This document shows, one piece after another, positions 42,638 through 51,772 of a stretch of DNA of 64,000 nucleotides. A program made the position numbers and the translations under genes. Positions within the stretch are counted from its first letter, which is position 1; the number at the start of each line of letters is the position of its first letter. The notes beneath the pieces were generated by a model that saw nothing but the letters and a program-made list of their open reading frames with translations, did not search any database and had not been told where the DNA came from. This DNA comes from Nocardioides sp. zg-DK7169 (GTDB taxonomy: Bacteria; Actinomycetota; Actinomycetes; Propionibacteriales; Nocardioidaceae): positions 434,001 through 498,000 of the forward strand of contig NZ_JABJRA010000002.1 in NCBI RefSeq assembly GCF_013155365.1, written 5' to 3'.

Positions 42638-43408
42638 GTGCACAACGACGATGAGCGCCCGGACGCGCCCGACGTGGAGGCGGCCCCGGTGCACCATCGC
42701 CGTCTCTCGGTCTGGCAGGAGTCGCTGATCCTGCTGGCGGCGGCCCTGGTGCTGTCCTTCATCGTGAAGACCTTCTTCGTGCAGGCCTTCTACATCCCGT
42801 CCGGCTCGATGGAGCCGGGGATGGAGGTCGACGACCGGATCCTGGTGCAGAAGGTGTCCTACTGGGGCGACGGCACCCCCGAGCGCGGCGACGCGGTGGT
42901 CTTCGAGGACCCGGGCGGCTGGCTGGCCGGCAGCGCCAGCGAGCCGGGCGGCGCGATGGCCCAGGCGCTGAGCAAGATCGGGCTCTACCCGACCGGCGGG
43001 CACCTGGTGAAGCGCGTCATCGGGGTCGAGGGCGACGTCATCCGCTGCTGCGACGACCAGGGCCGGCTGCTGATCAACGGGGTCCCGCTGGACAGCAGCG
43101 AGTTCACCCGCAACGACGAGGACTGCGACGGGCCGATGCCCACCCAGGACTGCTCGTGGAGCGCCGGACCGGTCCCGCCCGGGCACGTGTTCGTGATGGG
43201 CGACCACCGCGACGCCTCGGCCGACTCCAGCGTCCACCTGTGCCGCGGCGCGAGCGTCGAGACCGACTGCGTGTCGGGCGAGGAGTTCGTGCCGGTCGAG
43301 CTGGTCGTCGGCAAGGCGTTCTCGCGGGTCTGGCCCGCGGACCGGATCGGCCTCCTGCACCGTCCCAACGCCTTCGACGAGCTCGCCCGGGCGCTCGGCG
43401 AGAGCTGA
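42638..43408 (+). CDS. lepB: signal peptidase I
   Basis: A 256-residue type I signal peptidase. There is one N-terminal TM segment (ESLILLAAALVLSFIVKTFF). The nucleophile Ser57 is in IPSGSMEPG and the general-base Lys125 in GGHLVKRVIGVEGD. VPPGHVFVMGDHRDASADS is the conserved last box. An acidic N-terminal extension of about 20 residues precedes the TM segment. It cleaves signal peptides of exported proteins. The GTG start has AGAGG upstream. Confidence 0.94.
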   Translation: MHNDDERPDAPDVEAAPVHHRRLSVWQESLILLAAALVLSFIVKTFFVQAFYIPSGSMEPGMEVDDRILVQKVSYWGDGTPERGDAVVFEDPGGWLAGSASEPGGAMAQALSKIGLYPTGGHLVKRVIGVEGDVIRCCDDQGRLLINGVPLDSSEFTRNDEDCDGPMPTQDCSWSAGPVPPGHVFVMGDHRDASADSSVHLCRGASVETDCVSGEEFVPVELVVGKAFSRVWPADRIGLLHRPNAFDELARALGES

Positions 43409-43431
43409 GACCCGGCGCGGCTGCCCGCGCC

Positions 43432-43863
43432 TCAGGACTGGTGCACGTAGCGGTCGAGCTCGTCGCGCTCGAACTGCAGCTGGCCGATCTTGTGCTTCAC
43501 CACGTCGCCGATGCTGATGACGCCCACGACGGCGTCCTCGTGGACCACCGGCAGGTGCCGGACCCGGCGGTCGGTCATCGTCTTCATGACGGCGTCCAGG
43601 TCGGTGTCCGGGGCGCAGGTCTCGACGGTCGGGGTCATGATCGCCCCGACGGTGTTGTTGACCACCGTGCCGTCGGCGTGCAGGTGCCGGACCACGTCGC
43701 GCTCGCTGACGATGCCCTCCAGCGTCGTCGCGTCCCGGCTCACGACGACGGCGCCGATGTTGTGCTCGGCGAGCAGCGCGAGGAGCTCGCGCACGCCGGC
43801 GTCGGGGGAGATGGTGACCACCTCGGGGTGCTCCTTGGCCCGCAGGACGTCGTCGATGTTCAT
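43432..43863 (-). CDS. tandem CBS-domain protein
   Basis: A 143-residue protein made of two CBS domains. The first has VVTISPDAGVRELLALLAEHNIGAVVVS, and the second ends HLPVVHEDAVVGVISIGDVVKH. Such stand-alone pairs bind adenine nucleotides and act as energy sensors or regulators. The ATG has AGGTCCGCC upstream with only a weak ribosome site. It lies convergent to signal peptidase I, in the same direction as the histidinol-phosphatase gene. Confidence 0.9.
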   Translation of the reverse strand: MNIDDVLRAKEHPEVVTISPDAGVRELLALLAEHNIGAVVVSRDATTLEGIVSERDVVRHLHADGTVVNNTVGAIMTPTVETCAPDTDLDAVMKTMTDRRVRHLPVVHEDAVVGVISIGDVVKHKIGQLQFERDELDRYVHQS

Positions 43864-44000
43864 GGCGGACCTCCGTCGCTGGCGCCGTGCCGGTGACGGC
43901 GTGCGACGACGCTACTGCGGATCGCGGGCGCCGAACAGGCTCCCGGACCCGACGATCGCCCCGGTCAAGACCAGTCGGTCAGGGCAGGTCGGCGGGACGC

Positions 44001-44888
44001 CTACTCGGACAGCTCGTCCGCCGCACGCAGCCGATGGGCGCGCAGGTCGGAGACCGAGGCGTGGCCGTGCGAGCGGGAGTCGGGGTCGGACTCGTCGTGA
44101 GGCATCGAGGCGAGGAAGGCCAGCGCCGCGTCGTGCAGGTGGGCGTTGGTGGCCAGCGCGTTGCCGCCCCAGGGGCCGGCGTTGCCGTCCAGGGAGGTGA
44201 ACCGGCCACCGGCCTCGCGCACGATCACGTCGAGGGCGGCCATGTCGTAGACCTCCAGCTCGGGCTCGGCCGCGATGTCGACCGCGCCCTCCGCGAGCAG
44301 CATGTAGGACCAGAAGTCGCCGTACGCCCGGGTGCGCCAGCAGCGGCGCATCAGCGAGAGGAAGTCGTCGAGGCGGCCGCGTTCCTCCCACCCGGACAGG
44401 CTGGAGTAGGACAGTGAGGCGTCCTCGAGACGGCGCACGTCGGAGACGTGGCACTGGGTGGCCTTGAGCAGGGAGCGCCCGGTCCAGGCGCCGCCGCCCT
44501 TGTGGGCCCACCAGCGGCGCTGCAGCTGCGGAGCGGAGACCACGCCCACGACGACCTCGTCGTCGACCACGAGCGAGATGAGCGTCGCCCAGACCGGGAC
44601 GCCGCGCACGAAGTTCTTGGTGCCATCGATCGGGTCGACGATCCAGCGGCGCGCGCTGGTGCCGGTGGAGCCCTGCTCCTCGCCGGTGATCGCGTCGCGG
44701 GAGCGGACTCGGGACAGGGTGCGCCGGATGCCCTCCTCGACCGCCTGGTCGGCGTCGGTCACCGGGGTCAGGTCCGGCTTGCTCATGACGTGCAGGTCCA
44801 GCGCCTTGAAGCGCGCCGTCGTCAGCGAGTCTGCGTCGTCGGCGAGGACGTGCGCGAGGCGCAGGTCGTCGGTGAAGTCGGTGGCCAC
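44001..44888 (-). CDS. hisN: histidinol-phosphatase, inositol monophosphatase family
   Basis: About 295 residues of the IMPase fold. Metal-binding motifs are ITGEEQG and DPIDGTKNFVRG, and the C-terminal motif is EVYDMAALDVIVREAGG. The start VATDFTDDLRLAHVLAD and the FKALDLHVMSKPDLTPVTDAD region match actinobacterial HisN, which dephosphorylates histidinol phosphate. I chose the GTG at 44888 because TAGCCT lies 6 nt upstream, fitting a leaderless promoter; a GTG at 44894 is also possible. rsgA and aroA lie nearby, as in Streptomyces. Confidence 0.85.
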   Translation of the reverse strand: MATDFTDDLRLAHVLADDADSLTTARFKALDLHVMSKPDLTPVTDADQAVEEGIRRTLSRVRSRDAITGEEQGSTGTSARRWIVDPIDGTKNFVRGVPVWATLISLVVDDEVVVGVVSAPQLQRRWWAHKGGGAWTGRSLLKATQCHVSDVRRLEDASLSYSSLSGWEERGRLDDFLSLMRRCWRTRAYGDFWSYMLLAEGAVDIAAEPELEVYDMAALDVIVREAGGRFTSLDGNAGPWGGNALATNAHLHDAALAFLASMPHDESDPDSRSHGHASVSDLRAHRLRAADELSE

Positions 44889-44929
44889 AGGCACAGGCTA
44901 CTTTCAGCCTGCCGGTGCATCATCTGCGC

Positions 44930-45367
44930 ATGCAGATCAACGGCGTCCCGCTGCACGCGCTGGTCATCCACGGCGCGGTCGTGCTCGGTCCGCTCGCCTC
45001 CCTCCTCTCGCTGCTGTACGTCGTCCCGCGCACCCGGGAGTGGGCCCGCTGGCCGATGGTGGCGGCGGCCGTGACGGCGGCGGGGTTCGTGGTGGCGGCG
45101 TTCCTCTCGGGCCGCGACCTGCTCGACGCCAACCCCGCGCTGCGCCAGCTGCCGGCGGTCTCCACCCACGAGGACCGGGCGGCGTACGCGCTGGCCACGA
45201 CGCTGGTGCTGGCGGTCCTGGCCGTGCTCGCCGGACTGCTGCACGCGCGCTCGGGGGCCGTGCGCCTCGTCGTACGCGTGCTGCTGGTGCTCGCGGCGCT
45301 GGCCTGCCTGGTCGCGGTGGTCGCGACCGGTGACGCGGGCGCGCAGGCGGTGTGGGGCGGGCGCTGA
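44930..45367 (+). CDS. DUF2231-like four-helix membrane protein
   Basis: A 145-residue protein with about four TM segments: ALVIHGAVVLGPLASLLSLLY, MVAAAVTAAGFVVAAFLSG, LATTLVLAVLAVLAGLL and LVVRVLLVLAALACLVAVV. The start MQINGVPLHALVIHGAVV is typical of DUF2231 proteins, whose His residues may bind haem or metal. It is divergent from hisN across about 40 bp and ends 4 bp from the rsgA stop. The function is unknown. Confidence 0.75.
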   Translation: MQINGVPLHALVIHGAVVLGPLASLLSLLYVVPRTREWARWPMVAAAVTAAGFVVAAFLSGRDLLDANPALRQLPAVSTHEDRAAYALATTLVLAVLAVLAGLLHARSGAVRLVVRVLLVLAALACLVAVVATGDAGAQAVWGGR

Positions 45368-45371
45368 CGCC

Positions 45372-46364
45372 TCAGTAGCCGGGCTCGCTGCGCGCGGCGA
45401 GCAGCCGGCGGAACGACTCCACCCGCTCGGGGTCCACGGTGCCGGCGGCCAGCGCGTCATCGAGCCCGCACTCGGGCTCGTCGCTGCCGTGGGTGCAGCC
45501 GCGCGGGCAGTCCTCGGTCATCTCGTCGAGGTCGGGGAAGGCTTCGATGAGGTGCTCGGGCTCGACGTGGGCCAGGCCGAAGGAGCGGATGCCGGGGGTG
45601 TCGATGATCCAGCCGTCGCCGCCGGGCAGTGAGAGCATGTAGGCCGAGGTCGAGGTGTGCCGCCCGCGCCCGGTCACCGCGTTCACGTGGCCGACGTCGC
45701 GGTGGGCGTCGGGGACCAGTGCGTTGACCAGCGTGGACTTGCCGACGCCGCTGGAGCCCAGCATCACGCTGGTGCGGCCCGCGAGCCGCTCGCGCAGCTC
45801 GTCGAGGTCGCCGCCGCGCTGGGTCACCACCCACGGCACGCCCAGCGAGCTGTAGGTCGACAGCAGGGGCGCCGGGTCGGCCAGGTCGGCCTTGGTCAGG
45901 CACAGCAGCGGCTGCATGCCCGCGTCGAAGGCGGCCACCAGCGCGCGGTCGAGCAGGCGTGGCTGGGGCTCGGGGTCGGCCAGGGCGGTGACGATCACCA
46001 TCTGCTCGGCGTTCGCCACGATGATCCGCTCGACGGGGTCGTCGTCGTCGGCGGTACGCCGCAGCGTGGTCAGCCGCTCCTCGACCTCGACGATGCGCGC
46101 CAGCGCCCCGTCGGCCCCGGAGACGTCGCCGACGACGCGGACCCGGTCGCCGACCACGACGCCCTTGCGGCCCAGCGGGCGGGCCTTCATGGCGGTCACG
46201 GTGCGGTCGCCGACCAGGAGCGTGAAGCGGCCGCGGTCGACGGTGACGACCACGCCGCGCACCGCGTCGTCGTAGGTGGGGCGGTCCTTCGTGCGGGGGC
46301 GGGTACGCCGCCGCGGCCGGTCGTAGTGCTCGACGTCGTGGGTGGAGTAGCGACCGGTGGCCAT
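45372..46364 (-). CDS. rsgA: small-subunit ribosome maturation GTPase RsgA
   Basis: A 330-residue circularly permuted GTPase. An N-terminal OB fold (RGVVVTVDRGRFTLLVGD) is followed by G4 (LTKADL), then G1 (GSSGVGKSTL) and G3 (DTPGIRSFG). A C-terminal zinc region has CPRGCTHGSDEPEC. RsgA releases RbfA-type factors and checks the 30S subunit. It starts 8 bp after the aroA stop, so the two form an operon, as in mycobacteria. Confidence 0.95.
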   Translation of the reverse strand: MATGRYSTHDVEHYDRPRRRTRPRTKDRPTYDDAVRGVVVTVDRGRFTLLVGDRTVTAMKARPLGRKGVVVGDRVRVVGDVSGADGALARIVEVEERLTTLRRTADDDDPVERIIVANAEQMVIVTALADPEPQPRLLDRALVAAFDAGMQPLLCLTKADLADPAPLLSTYSSLGVPWVVTQRGGDLDELRERLAGRTSVMLGSSGVGKSTLVNALVPDAHRDVGHVNAVTGRGRHTSTSAYMLSLPGGDGWIIDTPGIRSFGLAHVEPEHLIEAFPDLDEMTEDCPRGCTHGSDEPECGLDDALAAGTVDPERVESFRRLLAARSEPGY

Positions 46365-46372
46365 CAGCCCGC

Positions 46373-47647
46373 TCAGCCGAACAGGCCGGCCCAGAAGCCG
46401 GCGAAGTCGGGGAAGGTCTTGGCGGTGGTCGCGACGTCCTCGACGAGCACGCCGTCCACGGCGGCGCCGACGATGACGCCCGCGTGGGCCATCCGGTGGT
46501 CGGCGTAGGTGTGGAACACCCCGCCGTGCAGCGGCGCCGGGCGGAAGGAGAGCCCGTCGTCGTGCTCCTCCACATCGGCGCCCAGGTGGCCGAGCTCGGT
46601 GGCCAGCGCGGCCAGCCGGTCGGTCTCGTGGTGGCGGATGTGGGCGATCCCGCGCAGGTGCGAGGGGGTGGTGGCCAGCGCGCAGAGGGCGGCGACCGCG
46701 GGGGCGAGCTCGCCGACGTCGTGCAGGTCGAGGTCGACGCCGCGCAGCTCGGCCGGGCCGGTGACGCGCAGCCCGGTCTCGTCGTGGGTGACCTCGCAGC
46801 CCATGGCGCTCAGGATCTCACGCAGCGCGTCGCCCGCCTGGGTCGTGGAGCGGGGCCAGTCGCGCACGGTCATGGTGCCGCCGGAGACGGCCGCGAGAGC
46901 GAGGAACGGCGCGGCGTTGGACAGGTCGGGCTCGATCAGGTGGTCCACGGCGCGGACCGGGCCGGGGGAGACCCGCCAGGTGTTCGGCTGGGAGTCGTCG
47001 ACCTCCACCCCGTGGCGGCGCAGCACCGCGACGGTCATGTCGATGTGCGGCAGGGACGGGACGGGCTTGCCGTCGTGGACGACCTCCACGCCGTGCTCGA
47101 AGCGCGCGCCGGCAAGCAGCAGCGCGGAGACGAACTGCGAGGACGACGACGCGTCGACGACGACGCGGCCGCCGCGCACGGAGCCGGCGCCGCGGACCGT
47201 GAACGGAAGAGCGTCGCCCTCGACGTCCACCCCCAGCGCGCGCAGGGCGGTGAGCACCTCGCCGACCGGCCGGTTGCGCATGTGGGTGTCGCCGTCGAAG
47301 GCGACGGTGCCCGTGGAGAGCGCCGCGACGGGCGGCACGAACCGCATCACGGTGCCGGCCAGCCCGCAGTCGACGTCGGCGTCGCGGGTCAGCGGAGCCG
47401 GGGTGACCTGCCAGTCCTGGCCGTCCTCGCCGGCCGTCTCGAGGCCCACCCCGAGCGCGCGCAGCGCGGCGACCATCAGCGCGGAGTCGCGCGAGTGCAG
47501 CGGACGGCGCACGGTCGAGGGGCCCTCGGAGAGCGCGGCCAGCACGAGCGCCCGGTTGGTCAGCGACTTGCTTCCCGGCAGTGAGACCACGGCGTCGATG
47601 GGTGCGTGCGCGCGGGGCGCGGGCCAGGGGTCGGGCAGGCTCGTCAC
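46373..47647 (-). CDS. aroA: 3-phosphoshikimate 1-carboxyvinyltransferase (EPSP synthase)
   Basis: A 424-residue EPSP synthase with [50 protein letters not shown] and [12 protein letters not shown]. It joins shikimate-3-phosphate and PEP in the shikimate pathway. The GTG at 47647 has TAGTCT 7 nt upstream and no ribosome site, suggesting a leaderless transcript. rsgA follows after 8 bp. Confidence 0.95.
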   Translation of the reverse strand: MTSLPDPWPAPRAHAPIDAVVSLPGSKSLTNRALVLAALSEGPSTVRRPLHSRDSALMVAALRALGVGLETAGEDGQDWQVTPAPLTRDADVDCGLAGTVMRFVPPVAALSTGTVAFDGDTHMRNRPVGEVLTALRALGVDVEGDALPFTVRGAGSVRGGRVVVDASSSSQFVSALLLAGARFEHGVEVVHDGKPVPSLPHIDMTVAVLRRHGVEVDDSQPNTWRVSPGPVRAVDHLIEPDLSNAAPFLALAAVSGGTMTVRDWPRSTTQAGDALREILSAMGCEVTHDETGLRVTGPAELRGVDLDLHDVGELAPAVAALCALATTPSHLRGIAHIRHHETDRLAALATELGHLGADVEEHDDGLSFRPAPLHGGVFHTYADHRMAHAGVIVGAAVDGVLVEDVATTAKTFPDFAGFWAGLFG

Positions 47648-47682
47648 CCGCGACAGACTAGGGCACCTGCGGCGGGCCGCAC

Positions 47683-48207
47683 TCAGGACACCTTGGCCTT
47701 GACGAGCGCGGCCTCGCGGCGGGCGGTGACGGCCAGGTGGCGGGCCTCGCGGCGCGCGTCCTTGGCGGCGCGACCGGCACGCCAGGCCAGTCCGGGCTTG
47801 CCCTCGGTGTCGCCGGAGGCGATCAGCAGGCCGCCGAGGATCGAGGTGTTCTCGAAGAAGGCGATCATCTCCCGCTTGCGCTCCTTCGGGTCGGACTCCT
47901 TCCAGAACGCGTGCCCGGCGAGGGTGGTCGGGATCAGGGACCCGGCCAGCACCAGCGAGGACAGCCGCGGCGCCCGGCCGGTGGCCAGCATCAGGCCGGC
48001 GGCGATCTGGGTGCCGGCGTTGATCCGCACGAGCACGGCGGGGTCGGCGGGCACCGGGACTCCCGCGTTGCGGAGCGTGGGCGCGATCTTGTCGGTCACC
48101 GTGGCGGCCTTGGTGCCCAGCGCCTCGGCGTTGCGCAGTGCGTTGACCGAGCCGACGACGAACGGCGAGGAGAGCAGCGGGCGGGCGATCAGTCTGCTGA
48201 GGGTCAT
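47683..48207 (-). CDS. DoxX family membrane protein
   Basis: A 174-residue protein with four hydrophobic segments ([61 protein letters not shown]) and a basic C-terminal tail. This fits the DoxX/SURF4-like family, linked to quinone or redox processes in membranes. The ATG at 48207 ([12 protein letters not shown]) is preferred; the upstream codons are in the intergenic region shared with the SRAP gene. Confidence 0.8.
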   Translation of the reverse strand: MTLSRLIARPLLSSPFVVGSVNALRNAEALGTKAATVTDKIAPTLRNAGVPVPADPAVLVRINAGTQIAAGLMLATGRAPRLSSLVLAGSLIPTTLAGHAFWKESDPKERKREMIAFFENTSILGGLLIASGDTEGKPGLAWRAGRAAKDARREARHLAVTARREAALVKAKVS

Positions 48208-48271
48208 GCGCGCCCCGTACCCGCTGCTGGGACCAGTCACGCGCGTCAGTCGCGCCGTTAGGCTGGCCACC

Positions 48272-49036
48272 ATGTGTGGCCGATACGCCTCGAGCCGGAG
48301 CCCCGAGGAGCTCGTCGAGGAGTTCGACGTTGCCGAGACGATGATCGAGGCGGCCCTCGAGCCCGACTACAACGTCGCCCCCACCAAGGAGGTGTACGCC
48401 GTCGTCGAGCGCCCGCCGTCGCGCGAGAGCGAGGAGCCGCCGCGCCGCCAGCTGCGGGTGCTGACCTGGGGACTGGTGCCGTCCTGGGCCAAGGACCCCT
48501 CGATCGGCAACCGGATGATCAACGCCCGGATGGAGACGGTCGCGGAGAAGCCGGCGTACCGCAAGGCGTTCGCGGCCCGCCGCTGCCTGCTGCCCGCCGA
48601 CGGCTACTTCGAGTGGTACGCCACCTCCGAGACCGGCCGCAACGGCAAGCCCGTGAAGCAGCCGTTCTTCATCCGTCCCCGCGACGGTGGCTCCCTGGCG
48701 ATGGCCGGGCTGTATGAGATCTGGCGCCACCCGGACAAGGCCGAGGACGACCCGGCCCGGTTCCGCTGGACCTGCACCGTGATCACCACCGACGCCGAGG
48801 ACTCCCTCGGGCGCATCCACGACCGGATGCCGCTGATGGTCGAGCGCGAGCGCTGGCACGCCTGGCTCGACCCCCGCGCCGCGCAGGACTCGCTGCTGGA
48901 CCTGCTCACCCCGGCCGAGCCCGGCCGCTTGGAGGCGTACGCCGTGTCGCGCGCGGTCAGCAACGTCCGCAACAACGGCCCGTCCCTGGTCGAGCCGCTG
49001 CCGCTCGAGGACGTCCCCGAGGAGCTCCTGACATGA
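48272..49036 (+). CDS. SRAP family (HMCES/YedK-like) DNA-protein crosslink protein
   Basis: A 254-residue SRAP protein starting [14 protein letters not shown]. Cys2, exposed after Met removal, attacks abasic sites in single-stranded DNA and shields them by a thiazolidine crosslink. Other conserved parts are [34 protein letters not shown] (catalytic Glu), [11 protein letters not shown] and IHDRMP (His). TAGGCT lies 7 nt before the ATG, suggesting a leaderless message. The SRAP-aroA neighbourhood matches mycobacteria. Confidence 0.93.
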   Translation: MCGRYASSRSPEELVEEFDVAETMIEAALEPDYNVAPTKEVYAVVERPPSRESEEPPRRQLRVLTWGLVPSWAKDPSIGNRMINARMETVAEKPAYRKAFAARRCLLPADGYFEWYATSETGRNGKPVKQPFFIRPRDGGSLAMAGLYEIWRHPDKAEDDPARFRWTCTVITTDAEDSLGRIHDRMPLMVERERWHAWLDPRAAQDSLLDLLTPAEPGRLEAYAVSRAVSNVRNNGPSLVEPLPLEDVPEELLT

Positions 49037-49704
49037 GTGCCGAGCAGATGCTGGACACCGCCCACGGCCCCGCGCGGCTGGTGACCACACCGGCCGCCGG
49101 GACCCCGACCGCGGTCCTGCTGATGAGCCACGGCGCCGGCAACGGCATCGAGAGCCGGGACCTGGCGGCGCTTGCCGAGGCGCTGCCCGCGCAGGGGGTG
49201 AGCGTCGCGCTCCTCGAGCAGCCCTGGCGCGTTGCCGGCCGCAAGATCGCGACCGCGCCGCCGACCCTCGACGTGGCGCTGCTGGCCGCGGTCGAGGCGC
49301 TCCCGCCGCGCGGCGGCGTGCCGCTGGTGCTCGGCGGGCGCTCCGCAGGTGCGCGCTCCGCCGCCCGCTGCGCCTCGCTGGCCGACGCAGCCGGGTGCCT
49401 GGCGCTGTCGTTCCCGCTGCACCCGCCCGGTCGCCCGGAGCGCTCGCGCCTGGCCGAGCTCCAGGGCGCCGGCGTGCCGACGCTGGTGGTGCAGGGCGAG
49501 CGCGACGCCATGGGCCGCCCCGAGGAGTTCCCCGAGGGCCTCCGCGGCGTCGACCTCGCGGTCGTCCCCGGCGCGGACCACGGCCTCAAGGTCGGCGCGC
49601 GCGGCCCGCTCTCGCAGGAGGAGGCGCTCGACGTCGTCGTCGAGTCGGTGCTCGAGTGGGTGGTCCGCGACATCTGCGGGTCCCGAGACAGCCCGGGGGC
49701 CTGA
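49033..49704 (+). CDS. alpha/beta hydrolase (KANL3/Tex30-like)
   Basis: A 223-residue protein with [17 protein letters not shown], the nucleophile elbow [11 protein letters not shown], an Asp region in VQGERDAMG and a His in [10 protein letters not shown]. The pattern is that of the KAT8-regulatory/Tex30 group of alpha/beta hydrolases. The start overlaps the SRAP gene by 4 bp. The substrate is unknown. Confidence 0.82.
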   Translation: MSAEQMLDTAHGPARLVTTPAAGTPTAVLLMSHGAGNGIESRDLAALAEALPAQGVSVALLEQPWRVAGRKIATAPPTLDVALLAAVEALPPRGGVPLVLGGRSAGARSAARCASLADAAGCLALSFPLHPPGRPERSRLAELQGAGVPTLVVQGERDAMGRPEEFPEGLRGVDLAVVPGADHGLKVGARGPLSQEEALDVVVESVLEWVVRDICGSRDSPGA

Positions 49705-49964
49705 CCGTCCGGGGAGATATCCCCGGCAGGCCGAGCTCGTCGAAGTCACGGAGTTCATGGCGTGGCCCGCCGGCGGGAGCTCCCCCGACCTCGGGGGATC
49801 GACCTGGCGGCCGACCCCGGCGCTGACGACGCGTTGAGGTGGCGACCGCGGACCGCTGTCGGAGGTGATCCCGGCGGTCGAGCTCGCCCGAGGCCAAGGA
49901 AATGCCGGCAGGACAGGGGTATGGCCCCGCCGGCTGGGTGCTGACGGGGTCCGGGGCGGTGGAT
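49705..49964. other. 260-bp intergenic region, weak hairpin
   Basis: No gene was seen between the converging hydrolase and DUF222 genes. A small hairpin (CCCCCGA/TCGGGGG, 49782-49797) may end transcription. Two loosely similar stretches (CCCCGGCAGGCCGAGCTCG at about 49724 and CCCGGCGGTCGAGCTCGCC at about 49870) hint at an old duplication. Confidence 0.35.
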
Positions 49965-51263
49965 CTACTCGTCCGGCGGGTGGGCGGTGACGAGGCGGGT
50001 GGTGGCGTGGTCCTTCACGAGGTGAAGACCGTGGGGCGAGCGCCAGAGATAGGTGGCGGCTTCGGTCTTGTCGTAGGTCCACGCGGTGTGGGTCTTGGCC
50101 CGGTGATGTCGCCGGCACAACGGCGCGAGATTGCAACTGCACGTCGGGCCACCGTCGCCATGCGCGACGACGTGGTCGGTGTCGCAGCGGCGTGCGGGGC
50201 GTTCACACCATGGGAACGCGCACACCGGTTGGGCAAGCGTGGTCTGCTCGGTCAGCCGGTCGGGGATCGCGTAGGCGTTGGTGTGGTGGTGGGCCTCGAG
50301 GTCGATGACCGGCTTGATGGTCACGTGGGCGTCGGGGTTGGCGCACCAGTCGCGGACCTGGTCGGTGGAGACGATGGACCGGGTCTCCTCGATCTGCGCG
50401 AAGCCGGCTTCGTCACGGCTGATCGCGGCGTGGGAGAGGTGGACGTGGATGACGACCTGGCGCGGCTTGAGGACCGACGCGGTGCCGTCGCCGGCTTCGG
50501 CACGGAGGTCGAAGGCGAGCTGTCGTCGGGCGAGCTCGCCGGCGGCCATCGAGCGGCGCACGTCAAGGGACTCGGTGCTGCCGAGGGCGGCGAGCTCGTC
50601 GGCGCCGTGGCGGATCGCGGTGTCGAGATCCATCGCGTCGGCGAGGTCGAGAATCCCTTCGACGTGGATGGTGCCGTCGTGCGCGGCCTCGCGGGTGTGG
50701 ACGTCGAACCGTCGGCCGTCCGCGGCCTCTCGGCGCTCTGTCTCCGCACCCTCGGGGTCGAACATCACTTTGGCTCGGTCGAGGAGACGCCCGATCGCCG
50801 CCCACCCGACCTTGTCCACGACCGCGGCGAGCTGGCGGTCCACGAACTCGGCGCCGGCCAGCGGCAGCGTGGTGGTGAGCTGCGCGATGCGGCGGGCCTT
50901 CCAAGCGGGGACCTCGCCGGCGCGGACGCGCTTCCAGATCCGCGGCAGCCGGTGGGCCAACTCGAGGGCGTCACCGACGAGGCCTCGGGCGCCGTCGGTG
51001 GACATGCCGAGAGCTGCGCCGAGCTCCATCGGGGCGAACTCCGCCACCAGCGGCGTCCCCTCACCGGCAAGAGGGACGGCCAGCTCTCCGAACACCAGCC
51101 CGGCGGCCGGCGCAGCGACCGTCTCCTCCGGGTGCATCGCCGCCCACACCAGGGCGGCCTCCAGGATCAGCACCTCGCCCCGCTGCACCGCAGCCCGCTG
51201 CTCCTGCGCGAACGCCAGCACGGCGGCTGGGGTGTCGCAGTCGGGGAGTTCGGGCGAGGCCAT
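49965..51263 (-). CDS. DUF222 / HNH endonuclease (13E12-repeat family)
   Basis: A 432-residue protein. The N-terminal DUF222 region includes AALVWAAMHPEE and VGDALELAHRLPRIWKRVRAGEVPAWKARRIA. The C-terminal HNH domain has CDTDHVVAHGDGGPTCSCNLAPLCRRHHRAKTH. This is the 13E12 family of mycobacteria, often repeated in genomes. A perfect LexA box lies 13-28 bp before the ATG, and TAAGAT 5 nt before it suggests a leaderless, DNA-damage-induced message. A truncated GrpB gene lies just upstream. Confidence 0.88.
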   Translation of the reverse strand: MASPELPDCDTPAAVLAFAQEQRAAVQRGEVLILEAALVWAAMHPEETVAAPAAGLVFGELAVPLAGEGTPLVAEFAPMELGAALGMSTDGARGLVGDALELAHRLPRIWKRVRAGEVPAWKARRIAQLTTTLPLAGAEFVDRQLAAVVDKVGWAAIGRLLDRAKVMFDPEGAETERREAADGRRFDVHTREAAHDGTIHVEGILDLADAMDLDTAIRHGADELAALGSTESLDVRRSMAAGELARRQLAFDLRAEAGDGTASVLKPRQVVIHVHLSHAAISRDEAGFAQIEETRSIVSTDQVRDWCANPDAHVTIKPVIDLEAHHHTNAYAIPDRLTEQTTLAQPVCAFPWCERPARRCDTDHVVAHGDGGPTCSCNLAPLCRRHHRAKTHTAWTYDKTEAATYLWRSPHGLHLVKDHATTRLVTAHPPDE

Positions 51264-51275
51264 GCCTCATCTTAC

Positions 51276-51291
51276 TCGAACATGCGTTCGA
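51276..51291 (-). promoter_or_regulatory. LexA (SOS) box
   Basis: TCGAACATGCGTTCGA exactly matches the actinobacterial SOS-box consensus TCGAAC-N4-GTTCGA. It lies 13 bp upstream of the DUF222/HNH start codon, overlapping its likely promoter. Confidence 0.9.
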
Positions 51292-51403
51292 GGGGAAGGG
51301 GTCGGATGGATTCGAAGGTAAAGACCTGTCCCGGCGCGAGGCTCCCCGGAGGGCCCGCGCGGACGGTCCTCTCGGAGCGGACGGCGTTCGCTGTCGCTGG
51401 CGC

Positions 51404-51633
51404 TCAGTCAAGGCTGGTCGAATAGTCCTCCGCGCTCGTGATGTCCTCGACCACGACGAGGATGTCAATGATGGGCTCCGCAGCTAGCTGTGATGCCCCG
51501 GCACCGAGGTCGACCCGATGTGCTCGACCTGGGTGGTCGGTCCGAGCGCCTCGCGGATGCGTCGTTCGTGGCTGGCGAACGCCTCCGGCCAGCCGGCTTG
51601 ATGGTCCTCCAGGACGAGGTCGCGCTTCTCCAC
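51404..51633 (-). pseudogene. GrpB (UPF0157) remnant, frameshifted and truncated
   Basis: From a GTG at 51633 the frame reads like GrpB proteins ([19 protein letters not shown], then VEHIGSTSVPG). An apparent 8-nt insertion at about 51487-51494 shifts it to an early stop. The next frame continues with the GrpB-like LAAEPIIDILVVVEDITSAE but soon stops at 51404. Roughly 75 of an expected 170 or more residues remain, so no functional protein is made. Confidence 0.75.
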
Positions 51634-51642
51634 GCCTCCGAC

Positions 51643-51681
51643 GAGCTCGACCGGCGGAGTCTCGATGAGCTCGACCGGCGG
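51643..51681. repeat. 15-bp direct repeat, period 24
   Basis: GAGCTCGACCGGCGG occurs at 51643-51657 and 51667-51681, just before the sigR promoter. It is a short tandem duplication with no clear role. Confidence 0.6.
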
Positions 51682-51689
51682 GAGCGGCG

Positions 51690-51715
51690 GGAATGACAGC
51701 GCGGCGTGCGACGTT
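51690..51715 (+). promoter_or_regulatory. SigR-type autoregulatory promoter of sigR
   Basis: GGAAT (51690-51694), an 18-nt spacer and GTT (51713-51715) match the SigR/SigH consensus GGAAT-N18-GTT, 58 bp upstream of the sigR start. This implies positive autoregulation under thiol-oxidative stress. Confidence 0.8.
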
Positions 51716-51772
51716 CTCGACTGCGTGACGGTACTGATGGAAGCGCCCGTGGGCGGCGTACTCTGGGACGTG

